Source: Marinilabiliaceae bacterium UBA5213 (GTDB taxonomy: Bacteria; Bacteroidota; Bacteroidia; Bacteroidales; Marinilabiliaceae). Taken from it: 14,535 nucleotides of DNA. Location: positions 1 to 14,535 of the forward strand of contig DHVH01000018.1 of NCBI GenBank assembly GCA_002412555.1, read 5' to 3'. Every line of letters begins with the position of its first letter. Within the stretch, counting starts at the first letter, position 1. Shown here piece by piece: positions 1 to 6,300 of the stretch. Under the pieces are notes generated by a model. It saw only the letters and a list, made by a program, of their open reading frames with translations, made no database searches and was not told where the DNA came from. The translations under genes were made by a program, and so were the position numbers.

Positions 1-555
1 CACATCCACCACCCCGTTTTGCACCACCCATAAAGCCCCTAAGATGGCAGCCCCATCAAAACCCATTTGTCGCACCGCCGCCACATTGTCTTTAGTTATA
101 CCACCCAGAGCCACCACGGCAGGCATATCAGTATCCCTATGACACAAAAATTCGCACAAAGAGGCTTTGGAAAAGGCCGATGCATAACCCTTCTTGGAAA
201 TACTGTCGTAAACGGGACTCAGAAACACATATTGGCAATCAACCGCCCGTAATGCCAGCACCTCCGCCACCGAGTGGCAACTGGCACTTACCCGGCAGCC
301 CTTCCCACCTGTCACCACAAACCCTTTGGTGCGGTGCAATCCACCCACACCCGACAGCTGGGCCGCCTGGTGGTGGTAGTGAACCGACAGGCACGGCCGA
401 CTGGCGTCAGGCACTGCGTTTAACAGGGCCCCTACTTCCTCGCTGGCATACCCCGGCTTTCGCACGTGCACATAGTCCACCCCTGCCTTTATCAAAGCTT
501 CAATGGCCAGGGCTTCCTGCTTAAGCAGGCCGGGCTGGGTAATGGCTATGAGCAT
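1..555 (-). CDS. thiE: Thiamine phosphate synthase (ThiE/TenI-like), 3' end cut by window edge
   Basis: The reading frame is open from the ATG at 555-553 to the left edge (185 codons, no stop), so the C-terminus is missing. ThiE joins hydroxymethylpyrimidine diphosphate and the thiazole phosphate to give thiamine phosphate in the cytoplasm. Visible ThiE/TenI TIM-barrel landmarks are an N-terminal MLIAITQPG strand, YVHVRKPG (the usual QLR-K phosphate-binding strand), GGLHRTKG, SCHSVAEV, YVFLSPVYDSISKKGY, and VVALGGIT near the C-terminal phosphate-binding loop. The start lies inside the end of thiC (10-nt overlap), so the two are probably co-translated. ThiE and the TenI aminase-like paralogue share this fold and most of these motifs. 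The HRT segment in place of the usual HLGQ leaves true ThiE versus TenI-like open. The frame itself is secure. Confidence 0.85.
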   Translation of the reverse strand, partial: MLIAITQPGLLKQEALAIEALIKAGVDYVHVRKPGYASEEVGALLNAVPDASRPCLSVHYHHQAAQLSGVGGLHRTKGFVVTGGKGCRVSASCHSVAEVLALRAVDCQYVFLSPVYDSISKKGYASAFSKASLCEFLCHRDTDMPAVVALGGITKDNVAAVRQMGFDGAAILGALWVVQNGVVDV

Positions 556-2240
556 GTCTCCCGAATCTTGCGGTTGGCCCGCATGCTACAAAAATGCTCC
601 CCACACATACTGCAATAATGGGCACGCTTGTCGGCATCATCTGGCAAAGTAGCATCATGAAAGGCGTAAGCCGTATCCGGATCCAAGGCCAGGTGAAACT
701 GATCGAGCCATCGGAACTCATAGCGCGCCTTACTCATGGCATGGTCACGCAGAATAGCGCCCGGATGCCCCTTCGCAATATCAGCCGCATGGGCAGCAAT
801 CTTGAAAGTCACCACCCCCGTCTTTACATCATCCCGGTCGGGCAAGCCCAAATGTTCTTTAGGCGTTACATAACAGAGCATGGAAGCGCCCATCTGCGCA
901 ATCATGGACCCGCCAATGGCCGAAGTAATGTGATCGTAGCCCGGCGCAATATCCGTCACCAGAGGTCCCAAGGTATAAAACGGGGCATCAAAACAGTGGC
1001 GCAGTTCCATCTCCATATTCTCCGCAATCAGGTGCATGGGCACATGTCCGGGCCCCTCAATCATCACCTGCACATGCTTAGCCCAGGCCATCTTCGTGAG
1101 TTCGCCCATCGTCACCAGCTCCCCAAACTGCGCCGCATCATTGGCATCGAATTGCGACCCCGGCCGTAATCCATCTCCCAAAGAAACCCCCACATCATAC
1201 GCCGCCAGAATATCACAAATCTCCTCAAAATGGGTGTACAGAAAATTCTCCTGCTTGTGCGTGGTGCACCAGCTGGCCATAATCGATCCACCCCTGGAGA
1301 CAATGCCCGTCATTCGTTTGAAAGTATGTGGAATGTATTTTCTGAGCAGTCCCGCATGTATGGTAAAGTAATCCACCCCCTGTTCAGCTTGCTCAATCAG
1401 CGTATCCCTGAAAACCTCCCAGGTAAGGTCCTCCGCCTTTCCGCCCACCTTCTCCAAGGCCTGGTAAAGGGGAACACTGCCTATGGGAACGGGTGAGTTG
1501 CGCAAAATCCACTCTCGCGTTTCATGAATATTGGCGCCTGTGCTTAAATCCATCACCGTATCGGCACCCCAGCGGATGGCATGAATGGACTTGCTCACTT
1601 CTGAGGCAATATCAGAGGTAACCGGACTGTTACCAATGTTCGCATTGATTTTGACCAGAAAGCGGCGGCCAATTATCATGGGTTCACATTCGGGGTGATT
1701 GATATTGGCGGGAATAATGGCCCTGCCGGCCGCCACCTCATCGCGCACCATTTCAGGCGTAATGGGTTGAAAGACCTTCCCCAACTGATTCTCCAGCTGC
1801 TGATTTTCACGGATGGCCACGTATTCCATTTCAGGAGTTATTACGCCCTGTCGGGCGTAATACATCTGCGTAACCGGCTGCCCCACAGCCTTACGTGGAT
1901 GCTTTTGGGCATGATTAAATCTCAAATGATCCAGCGAAGCATCCATCAAGCGCTGGCGACCGTAATCCGAACTCAAGCCACTCAGGCGCTGCGTATCTCC
2001 CCGAGCCTCGATCCAGTCCTCACGCAAGGGCTTAACGCCTCGCGTCAGGTCCACCGTCTCCTCCGCATCCCCAAAGGGACCCGAAGTATCATAAACCGCC
2101 AAAGTATCGGGCTGGCCGGATTTTTTATCCTTAGTGGACAACACTATTTCCCGCATCCCGACAGTTATGGGGAAGCGAGTGCCCGTCACATATAGTTTGC
2201 GAGATCCTTTCAAAGGATCTCCTTTGATCATCTTATCCAT
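546..2240 (-). CDS. thiC: Phosphomethylpyrimidine synthase ThiC
   Basis: This 564-residue protein is ThiC, the radical-SAM enzyme that rearranges aminoimidazole ribotide into hydroxymethylpyrimidine phosphate, the pyrimidine half of thiamine. The C-terminal iron-sulfur motif CSMCGEHFC is present (Cys543, Cys546, Cys551; CX2CX4C), the usual position for this family. Other family segments include TPEMEYVAIRE, WGADTVMDLSTG, NSPVPIGSVPLYQAL, EGPGHVPMH and GPLVTDIAPGYDHITSAIGG. It is at the short end for ThiC because the N-terminal extension of proteobacterial enzymes is reduced; it begins directly with a MDKMIKGDPLKGSRKLYV segment. It lies 36 nt downstream of thiS, its TAG stop overlaps the thiE start, and it should be controlled by the TPP riboswitch upstream of thiS. 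Confidence 0.97.
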   Translation of the reverse strand: MDKMIKGDPLKGSRKLYVTGTRFPITVGMREIVLSTKDKKSGQPDTLAVYDTSGPFGDAEETVDLTRGVKPLREDWIEARGDTQRLSGLSSDYGRQRLMDASLDHLRFNHAQKHPRKAVGQPVTQMYYARQGVITPEMEYVAIRENQQLENQLGKVFQPITPEMVRDEVAAGRAIIPANINHPECEPMIIGRRFLVKINANIGNSPVTSDIASEVSKSIHAIRWGADTVMDLSTGANIHETREWILRNSPVPIGSVPLYQALEKVGGKAEDLTWEVFRDTLIEQAEQGVDYFTIHAGLLRKYIPHTFKRMTGIVSRGGSIMASWCTTHKQENFLYTHFEEICDILAAYDVGVSLGDGLRPGSQFDANDAAQFGELVTMGELTKMAWAKHVQVMIEGPGHVPMHLIAENMEMELRHCFDAPFYTLGPLVTDIAPGYDHITSAIGGSMIAQMGASMLCYVTPKEHLGLPDRDDVKTGVVTFKIAAHAADIAKGHPGAILRDHAMSKARYEFRWLDQFHLALDPDTAYAFHDATLPDDADKRAHYCSMCGEHFCSMRANRKIRETCS

Positions 2241-2276
2241 CCTACGTTTAGAGTTAAATTTTTTAAAACTGAGAAC

Positions 2277-2474
2277 TCATCCGCCACGCGTGGCACTGAT
2301 AAGCATAACTTCATCATTTTCCTTTAAAGAAAATGCAGCCCATTTATGGCGGGGAATAATTTCGCTGCCCACCGCTACAGCCAAGCCGGCCAGTGGCATT
2401 TGCAAATCCGTCACCAAGGCTTCCAGGGATGGAAACACCGTTTCCATTTCCTGTCCATTCACAAAAATTCGCAT
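2277..2474 (-). CDS. thiS: Sulfur carrier protein ThiS
   Basis: This 65-residue ubiquitin-like protein carries sulfur as a C-terminal thiocarboxylate for thiazole formation. It begins MRIFVNGQEM, a typical ThiS first strand, and ends ATRGG with the obligatory C-terminal Gly-Gly. The ATG at 2474-2472 is preferred over an in-frame TTG one codon upstream because MRIFVNG is the usual family N-terminus. It is the first gene after the TPP riboswitch and lies 36 nt before thiC. Its partners ThiG, ThiF and ThiH are not in the window and may lie beyond the left edge after thiE. Confidence 0.95.
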   Translation of the reverse strand: MRIFVNGQEMETVFPSLEALVTDLQMPLAGLAVAVGSEIIPRHKWAAFSLKENDEVMLISATRGG

Positions 2475-2615
2475 CAATCAAAAATCAAGATTAAACCCAA
2501 GCCAAAAACGGGATAAGCAGGCCTGTGAAAAGACGCCACTTGTCAAAGCCGGGGAAAAATGAATAAAGAACTAGCGACAACAAAAAACAGTAGAATATAA
2601 ACTGAAAAGAAAAAC

Positions 2616-2688
2616 AGACTCCCTTCGCCGGTATTATCCGTATCAGGTTTCAGGGTATGATCTCAGCCGCTTATAGGCACCCCTGTCT
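2616..2688 (-). promoter_or_regulatory. TPP riboswitch (THI box)
   Basis: Read on the minus strand, the segment carries the conserved TPP aptamer blocks in order: GGGGTGCC, GGCTGAGATCATACCC, a GAAACCTGATACGGATAATA block, and CCGGCGAAGGGA. The ends pair as a P1 helix (AGAC at 2688-2685 with GTCT at 2619-2616), and CGG-ATAATA-CCG forms a P4/P5-type stem. The P3 arm is minimal. It lies about 140 nt upstream of thiS and just downstream of a promoter, so the thi operon should be repressed when thiamine diphosphate is abundant. No clear hairpin plus U-tract is seen between aptamer and thiS, so transcriptional versus translational action cannot be decided. Confidence 0.95.
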
Positions 2689-2703
2689 TTCGTGTTGACC
2701 TGA

Positions 2704-2736
2704 CAAATATAGAACATTTACCCACAAAAAATCAAA
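2704..2736 (-). promoter_or_regulatory. Bacteroidota-type promoter of the thi operon
   Basis: On the minus strand a -33 box TTTG (plus-strand CAAA at 2733-2736) is followed after 21 nt by TATATTTG (plus-strand 2704-2711), an exact match to the Bacteroidota -7 consensus TAnnTTTG. The predicted transcription start falls about 10 nt before the TPP aptamer, so the riboswitch is the very 5' end of the mRNA. Assigned from consensus and position only. Confidence 0.75.
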
Positions 2737-2806
2737 ATAATTGGGCGAGGTTGTCGCTATTTAGAATCATTCAAACAAAATGATTGGTGAAATACTGGCA
2801 AAAAAG

Positions 2807-2870
2807 CCTATAAAGCATACTTATAGGTAAATTTGCCTATATTTGTGTTTTATAGGTAAAAACAGCTATA
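2807..2870 (+). repeat. Array of alternating TATAGG/CCTATA half-sites (candidate operator)
   Basis: Five half-sites alternate in orientation: CCTATA at 2807, TATAGG at 2822, CCTATA at 2836, TATAGG at 2851 and a degenerate GCTATA at 2865. Start-to-start spacings are 15, 14, 15 and 14 nt, making a 29-nt tandem unit. Two facing pairs form imperfect 20-bp palindromes, 2822-2841 (tataggtaaatttgcctata) and 2851-2870 (tataggtaaaaacagctata). The array overlaps the predicted promoter of the satD-like gene and lies 70 nt beyond the thi promoter. Such phased symmetric sites suggest cooperative binding of a dimeric regulator, possibly the adjacent HTH-containing protein itself. The repeat pattern is directly visible; the operator role is inference. 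Confidence 0.6.
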
Positions 2871-2874
2871 TTTA
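2842..2874 (+). promoter_or_regulatory. Candidate promoter of the satD-like operon
   Basis: TTTG at 2842-2845 is followed after exactly 21 nt by TATATTTA at 2867-2874, one mismatch from TAnnTTTG. The spacing is identical to that of the divergent thi promoter. The -33 and -7 elements are interleaved with the last half-sites of the alternating array, so a bound regulator would occlude RNA polymerase. The transcription start would fall near 2880. Confidence 0.5.
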
Positions 2875-2880
2875 CAACTT

Positions 2881-2905
2881 AAGCATAAGAGCTATGCTTT
2901 TTTTT
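2881..2905 (+). terminator. Hairpin plus T-run in the satD-like leader
   Basis: AAGCATA (2881-2887) and TATGCTT (2893-2899) form a 7-bp stem with a 5-nt loop, running into eight consecutive T residues (2898-2905). The shape is that of a small intrinsic terminator, but it sits almost at the predicted transcription start and 50 nt before the gene, so it may be a leader stability element or attenuator. The stem is A/T-rich and weak. Confidence 0.35.
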
Positions 2906-2954
2906 GCGAACTATTGTATATTTATAAAGCATTTCAAAACCAAAGAACCTACTA

Positions 2955-3638
2955 ATGAAGGCCACCATTTCAGGCGACATAATATCTTCCACAGCCTTGA
3001 GCACAGAAGGGCGTGTACTGCTGGAAAAGCGATTAAATAATCTGATAAAGCTTTTGAATCAACATTTCAGTGTTTTTGCCAGAGTCATCAAAGGCGACTA
3101 CCTCGAGTGCTACCTTCCCCAGCCCGAGGAGGCATTGCGCATAGCACTGCTCATAAAATGCTACATAAAATCTACCGCCATTGGCAGCCACGAAGATAAA
3201 AAGGAGATAGCCTTGTTTCGGACACATGGCATTCGCTTAGCCATTGGCGTAGGCGAAATCACACGCTTCGATGCTAAAAAGGGCGTCATGGATGGCGAAG
3301 CTATTTACTTGTCGGGCCGACTCATTAACCAACATGGCAGTACGCATAGCCAGCGCCCCGTTATCAAATCCACTCTTTTTATTGGCGCTTCCCAACCGTC
3401 CATCGTGGATGAGTTTGACCCGGTTCTGGCCTTACTCGATGTGCTTTTGGGGCAAAGTACTGCTCGCCAGTGCGAAATCATCTATTTAAAACTATTGAAT
3501 TTCAACGAGGACGAAATTGCTAAGGAACTTAAAATAACCCAGGCTACCGTCAATCAGCACTCGCGCAGTGCAGGCTGGAATGCCATTGACAAAGCGGTAA
3601 CGCGCTTCAGTGCAGCCATCAAAAACCTTGAAACATGA
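2955..3638 (+). CDS. SatD-like protein: cyclase-homology domain plus C-terminal helix-turn-helix
   Basis: This 227-residue soluble protein resembles the SatD family, often found beside DUF3307 genes in Bacteroidota. By eye, residues 1-125 follow the class III nucleotidyl cyclase layout. GDIISSTALS (Asp8) matches the first metal-binding motif (D-I-x-G-S-T), KGDYLECY (Asp48) the second, IRLAIGVGEI (93-102) the conserved central strand, and DGEAIYLSGRL (113-123) the GxxVNxAxR motif with Arg122 kept. The ribose-contacting Asn is Tyr118, and the purine-specifying Lys three residues before GD is Val44, so it may bind a nucleotide without cyclase activity. Residues about 183-208 (DEIAKELKITQATVNQHSRS) resemble a sigma-70 region 4/LuxR helix-turn-helix. 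It overlaps the next gene by ATGA. A ligand-responsive, possibly autoregulating transcription factor is inferred, not shown. Confidence 0.7.
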   Translation: MKATISGDIISSTALSTEGRVLLEKRLNNLIKLLNQHFSVFARVIKGDYLECYLPQPEEALRIALLIKCYIKSTAIGSHEDKKEIALFRTHGIRLAIGVGEITRFDAKKGVMDGEAIYLSGRLINQHGSTHSQRPVIKSTLFIGASQPSIVDEFDPVLALLDVLLGQSTARQCEIIYLKLLNFNEDEIAKELKITQATVNQHSRSAGWNAIDKAVTRFSAAIKNLET

Positions 3639-4354
3639 CCTTCACCCAGCTACTAACACTGCAGATTTTGGCCCATTTGCTGGCCGACTACTTTTTTCAG
3701 ACCGACAAGTGGGTCGAAAGCAAAAACAGCACAGGTATCAAGAGCCGCTACTTTTTAATGCATCTGGGCATCGTCTTTATCACCTCCTGGCTGCTGTCCT
3801 TTCAGTGGTTGTTTGTAATAGGCGCGGGTATTATTACACTGCTTCATACCCTACTCGACTTCCTAAAGAGCAAGCTTCACAATGTGGCTCCGGTCAGACG
3901 CTATCTCTTTTTTACCGATCAGTCCATGCATTTGGTCGTTATTGTAGGTGTTGTATGGTGGTACAATAACACTTTTGCTCCCAACAGTTGGATCGTCAAT
4001 TGGCCATTTTCCGAAAGAACCCTCGTTGTAGCCACGGCCTTTCTTTTTTGTACCAAACCGGCCAACATTATCATTCGGGAGATATTTAAGTTTTACGCTA
4101 TCAGCATTCCAAGAACCAGTGATACGCCGCAGGAGCTGCCCAATGCGGGACAATTGATTGGCAACATAGAACGGTTGCTGACATTGACCTTCATGCTGAT
4201 TGGACAATTCGAGGCTGTGGGACTGCTCATTGCAGCCAAATCGATACTCCGCTTTGGCGAAAAGGACAACTTAAAGTCGGAATATGTAGTCATTGGCACC
4301 TTGCTGAGTTTTGGCATAGCCATTTTTACTGGCGTAATACTGATGTTCTATTAA
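3635..4354 (+). CDS. DUF3307 integral membrane protein
   Basis: This 239-residue polytopic membrane protein opens with the DUF3307 signature around residues 4-22 (QLLTLQILAHLLADYFFQ, then TDKW), followed by hydrophobic segments at about 42-62, 64-80, 95-112, 133-149, 178-200 and 216-238. DUF3307 covers roughly the first 120 residues; the C-terminal half is an additional membrane region ending in MFY. The start overlaps the stop of the SatD-like gene as ATGA, implying translational coupling and a shared role. DUF3307 has no assigned activity that I can name, and the sequence shows no catalytic motif. The pair may be a regulator with its membrane partner, but that rests only on adjacency. Confidence 0.8.
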   Translation: MTFTQLLTLQILAHLLADYFFQTDKWVESKNSTGIKSRYFLMHLGIVFITSWLLSFQWLFVIGAGIITLLHTLLDFLKSKLHNVAPVRRYLFFTDQSMHLVVIVGVVWWYNNTFAPNSWIVNWPFSERTLVVATAFLFCTKPANIIIREIFKFYAISIPRTSDTPQELPNAGQLIGNIERLLTLTFMLIGQFEAVGLLIAAKSILRFGEKDNLKSEYVVIGTLLSFGIAIFTGVILMFY

Positions 4355-4373
4355 TTACTGACAATTAACAGTT

Positions 4374-5450
4374 ATGGATTTCAGGCATTACCAAAGCATT
4401 ACCATCAATGGAGAACTTTACACAAAAGAGACCCTTGACCAGATTCCTGATTATGACAAGGACTCTCTCAAGCGCTTTCTTCAGGAATGGATGAATGACC
4501 ATCCAGAAATCACTGTCCATACCTCAGGCTCCACAGGAGCACCTAAGTCCATCCCAGTCGCCAAAAACGCCATGCTGGCCTCCGCTCACCGCACCCTCCG
4601 CTTCTTTGAGTTGAAGCCAGGGATGACCGCCCTGCTTTGTCTCCCCACTTCCTTCATCGCCGGAAAAATGATGGTGGTCAGAGCCCTCTTCGGCCATCTC
4701 AAGCTCATCACCTCCCCACCATCCGGCCATCCCTTGCAAGGACTCTCCACCCACATTGATTTGGCCGCCTTCACCCCCATGCAATTATTAAACGAGCTGA
4801 AAGCCACTCACCCAAAGCTTCACCATCTAAAAAATGCCCTCATCGGCGGCGGAAAGGTGGATGCTCAACTGGACCGTATGCTGCAAAGTCAGCCCTTTGC
4901 CGCTTATGAAACCTATGGCATGACTGAGACCCTGTCGCACATAGCACTCAGACGCATCAATGGCCTGGGCAGACAAAGCGCCTTTGTGCCGCTGGAAAAT
5001 GTAAGCATCCAAACAGATACAAGAGGCTGCCTCACCCTTGATGCAGTGGGCATCACCGACAGCACCATTATCACCAATGACCTCGCCAAGATACAGCAAG
5101 ATGGCACCTTTATCATTTTAGGGCGCGCCGACCATGTCATCAACAGCGGAGGAATAAAAATTTCACCTGAAATTCTGGAAGATAAAATTCGGCACTTAGT
5201 AACAGTCCCCTTTATCATTTCGGCCATTAGCCACCAAATACTTGGGCAGCAAGTGGTGCTAGTAACTGAAGGAGAACCGGCTCAAGGCGATACACTTCTC
5301 AGCCGAATAAAAGTCCTGCTGCCAAAATTCCAGTATCCCAAACACCTTTACCTAATACCTCACTTCCCAACCACAGAATCTGGGAAAATTAAAAGGCACG
5401 CCCTTTCACTGGCCTTAAAAAAAATGCATCCCACATACAGTTGCCATTAA
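4374..5450 (+). CDS. menE: o-Succinylbenzoate-CoA ligase MenE (short Bacteroidota form)
   Basis: This 358-residue ANL-superfamily adenylating enzyme should activate o-succinylbenzoate to its CoA thioester in cytoplasmic menaquinone synthesis. Visible motifs are the P-loop HTSGSTGAPK (residues 49-58), YGMTET (181-186), the hinge GRADHVINSGGIK (250-262) and TESGKIKR (334-341) with catalytic Lys338. It is about 100 residues shorter than proteobacterial MenE because the N-terminal region is reduced, as is common in this phylum. It starts 19 nt after the DUF3307 gene and could be the last gene of the satD-like operon. No other men gene is in the window, so the substrate is inferred from family resemblance; another small acyl-CoA synthetase is possible but less likely. 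Confidence 0.85.
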   Translation: MDFRHYQSITINGELYTKETLDQIPDYDKDSLKRFLQEWMNDHPEITVHTSGSTGAPKSIPVAKNAMLASAHRTLRFFELKPGMTALLCLPTSFIAGKMMVVRALFGHLKLITSPPSGHPLQGLSTHIDLAAFTPMQLLNELKATHPKLHHLKNALIGGGKVDAQLDRMLQSQPFAAYETYGMTETLSHIALRRINGLGRQSAFVPLENVSIQTDTRGCLTLDAVGITDSTIITNDLAKIQQDGTFIILGRADHVINSGGIKISPEILEDKIRHLVTVPFIISAISHQILGQQVVLVTEGEPAQGDTLLSRIKVLLPKFQYPKHLYLIPHFPTTESGKIKRHALSLALKKMHPTYSCH

Positions 5451-5452
5451 AG

Positions 5453-5477
5453 GTCACTAATGGTCGCTTTAAGTGAC
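5453..5477. terminator. Weak hairpin between convergent genes
   Basis: GTCACT (5453-5458) and AGTGAC (5472-5477) form a 6-bp stem with a 13-nt loop. It fills the 27-bp space between the menE stop and the convergent TPR-gene stop. There is no T-run on either side, so it is at best a weak bidirectional terminator. Confidence 0.3.
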
Positions 5478-6230
5478 TCATTCCAGGTCAGGAAAAAAGT
5501 TACTGGGTGTTTTGCCCTTCCTGAGTTCAGGCAGCAGTTCATCCCTCACCCAACTAAAATTGGGCGCCTCCTGCAACAATTGCAGATACAGTTTTTCTGC
5601 CCGGGCTTTATCACCTGCTCCTGCATAGGCCTGTGCCAACCAAGCACCCACGTTGTAGTACATCCAGTGCTCGCGCTCGAAGCTTTTATAATACTCAAAA
5701 GCCTTTTCGTAGGCACCGATGGCCAGGTGCTTATCACCCCCAACAAAAGAAGGCCTGAAATACAAAGAATTGGCCTGCTCCACCAATGGCAACCCTTTAC
5801 CAGCGCTCAACTGCAAGGCTCTTTCCAATTTACTGGTATGCGAATGACCCAAAAAAGGCGCCCGCCAAGGCTGCAAAGCAATTCGATAAGCCACTAATGC
5901 AGCTGAAAAGGCATACAGTTCGCCATCATTAGGACGACGGGCTAAAGCCCTTTCAATACGCGCTTCAAAATGGGGTATTTCAGCTTTGGCTTCCTCCTTC
6001 CTGCCACTACCAATATAGTTCCCGATCAACCCATACTCGGCAAATAACAACACCCGTTCTGTAGCAGCATCCAGTCGGGTTGCTCGCAAACTGTCAACCG
6101 CCTGTTTCCATGCCACCATATCCCCCTTAAGGTAGAAATGAATGAATTGCCTATTCAACGAAGCGGCATTATTGCCCCAAAGGGAACAAGCCGTTATCCA
6201 GAAAATCAATAGCCAACGGTATCTCATCAT
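5478..6230 (-). CDS. TPR-type lipoprotein of unknown function
   Basis: About 250 residues. The N-terminus has a short basic and hydrophobic segment ending ITAC, which fits a lipobox ([LVI]-[ASTVI]-[GAS]-C), so it is probably a lipoprotein exported to the periplasm. The ATG at 6230 (MMRYRWLL) is chosen over an in-frame TTG two codons upstream. The body is helical with tetratricopeptide-like repeats, clearest at HLAIGAYEKAFEYYKSFE and at AWLAQAYAGAGDKARAEKLY in the last third, plus an ARRPNDGELYAFSAALVAY segment. It follows the glycosyltransferase on the same strand after a repeat-filled 70-nt gap and is the last gene of the carotenoid tailoring run. TPR proteins are protein-interaction scaffolds, so a role in assembling or localising the pigment enzymes is conceivable, but adjacency is the only support. 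Confidence 0.75.
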   Translation of the reverse strand: MMRYRWLLIFWITACSLWGNNAASLNRQFIHFYLKGDMVAWKQAVDSLRATRLDAATERVLLFAEYGLIGNYIGSGRKEEAKAEIPHFEARIERALARRPNDGELYAFSAALVAYRIALQPWRAPFLGHSHTSKLERALQLSAGKGLPLVEQANSLYFRPSFVGGDKHLAIGAYEKAFEYYKSFEREHWMYYNVGAWLAQAYAGAGDKARAEKLYLQLLQEAPNFSWVRDELLPELRKGKTPSNFFPDLE

Positions 6231-6240
6231 GGTCAATTAT

Positions 6241-6282
6241 CAGTGTTCAGTTATCAGTGTTCAGTTATCAATAAGCAGTTAT
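6241..6282. repeat. Three tandem 14-nt repeats upstream of the TPR gene
   Basis: The unit CAGTGTTCAGTTAT occurs twice exactly (6241-6254, 6255-6268) and once diverged (CAATAAGCAGTTAT, 6269-6282). The flanks AATTAT at 6235-6240 and CAGTAAAAAG from 6283 look like partial units. The tract fills most of the gap between the glycosyltransferase stop and the TPR start. Confidence 0.85.
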
Positions 6283-6300
6283 CAGTAAAAAGTTGAGGGT

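Noticed and set aside
180..524. Plus-strand open frame rich in Pro and His opposite thiE
   Set aside because: The minus-strand frame encodes clear ThiE/TenI motifs along its whole length; the plus-strand product is low-complexity.
594..1169. Long plus-strand open frame opposite thiC
   Set aside because: It lies wholly within the secure thiC frame on the other strand, and its translation has no recognisable family motif. It is a shadow of thiC codon usage, as is the frame at 1695-2195.
2838..2845. Exact TATATTTG box on the plus strand as the satD-like promoter
   Set aside because: No TTTG or TTG lies 19-22 nt upstream, whereas the box at 2867-2874 has a TTTG at the same 21-nt spacing seen in the thi promoter. 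It remains possible as a secondary start.
5460..5897. Plus-strand open frame after menE
   Set aside because: It is antisense to the TPR lipoprotein gene, which has a signal sequence and repeat pattern; the plus-strand product has none.
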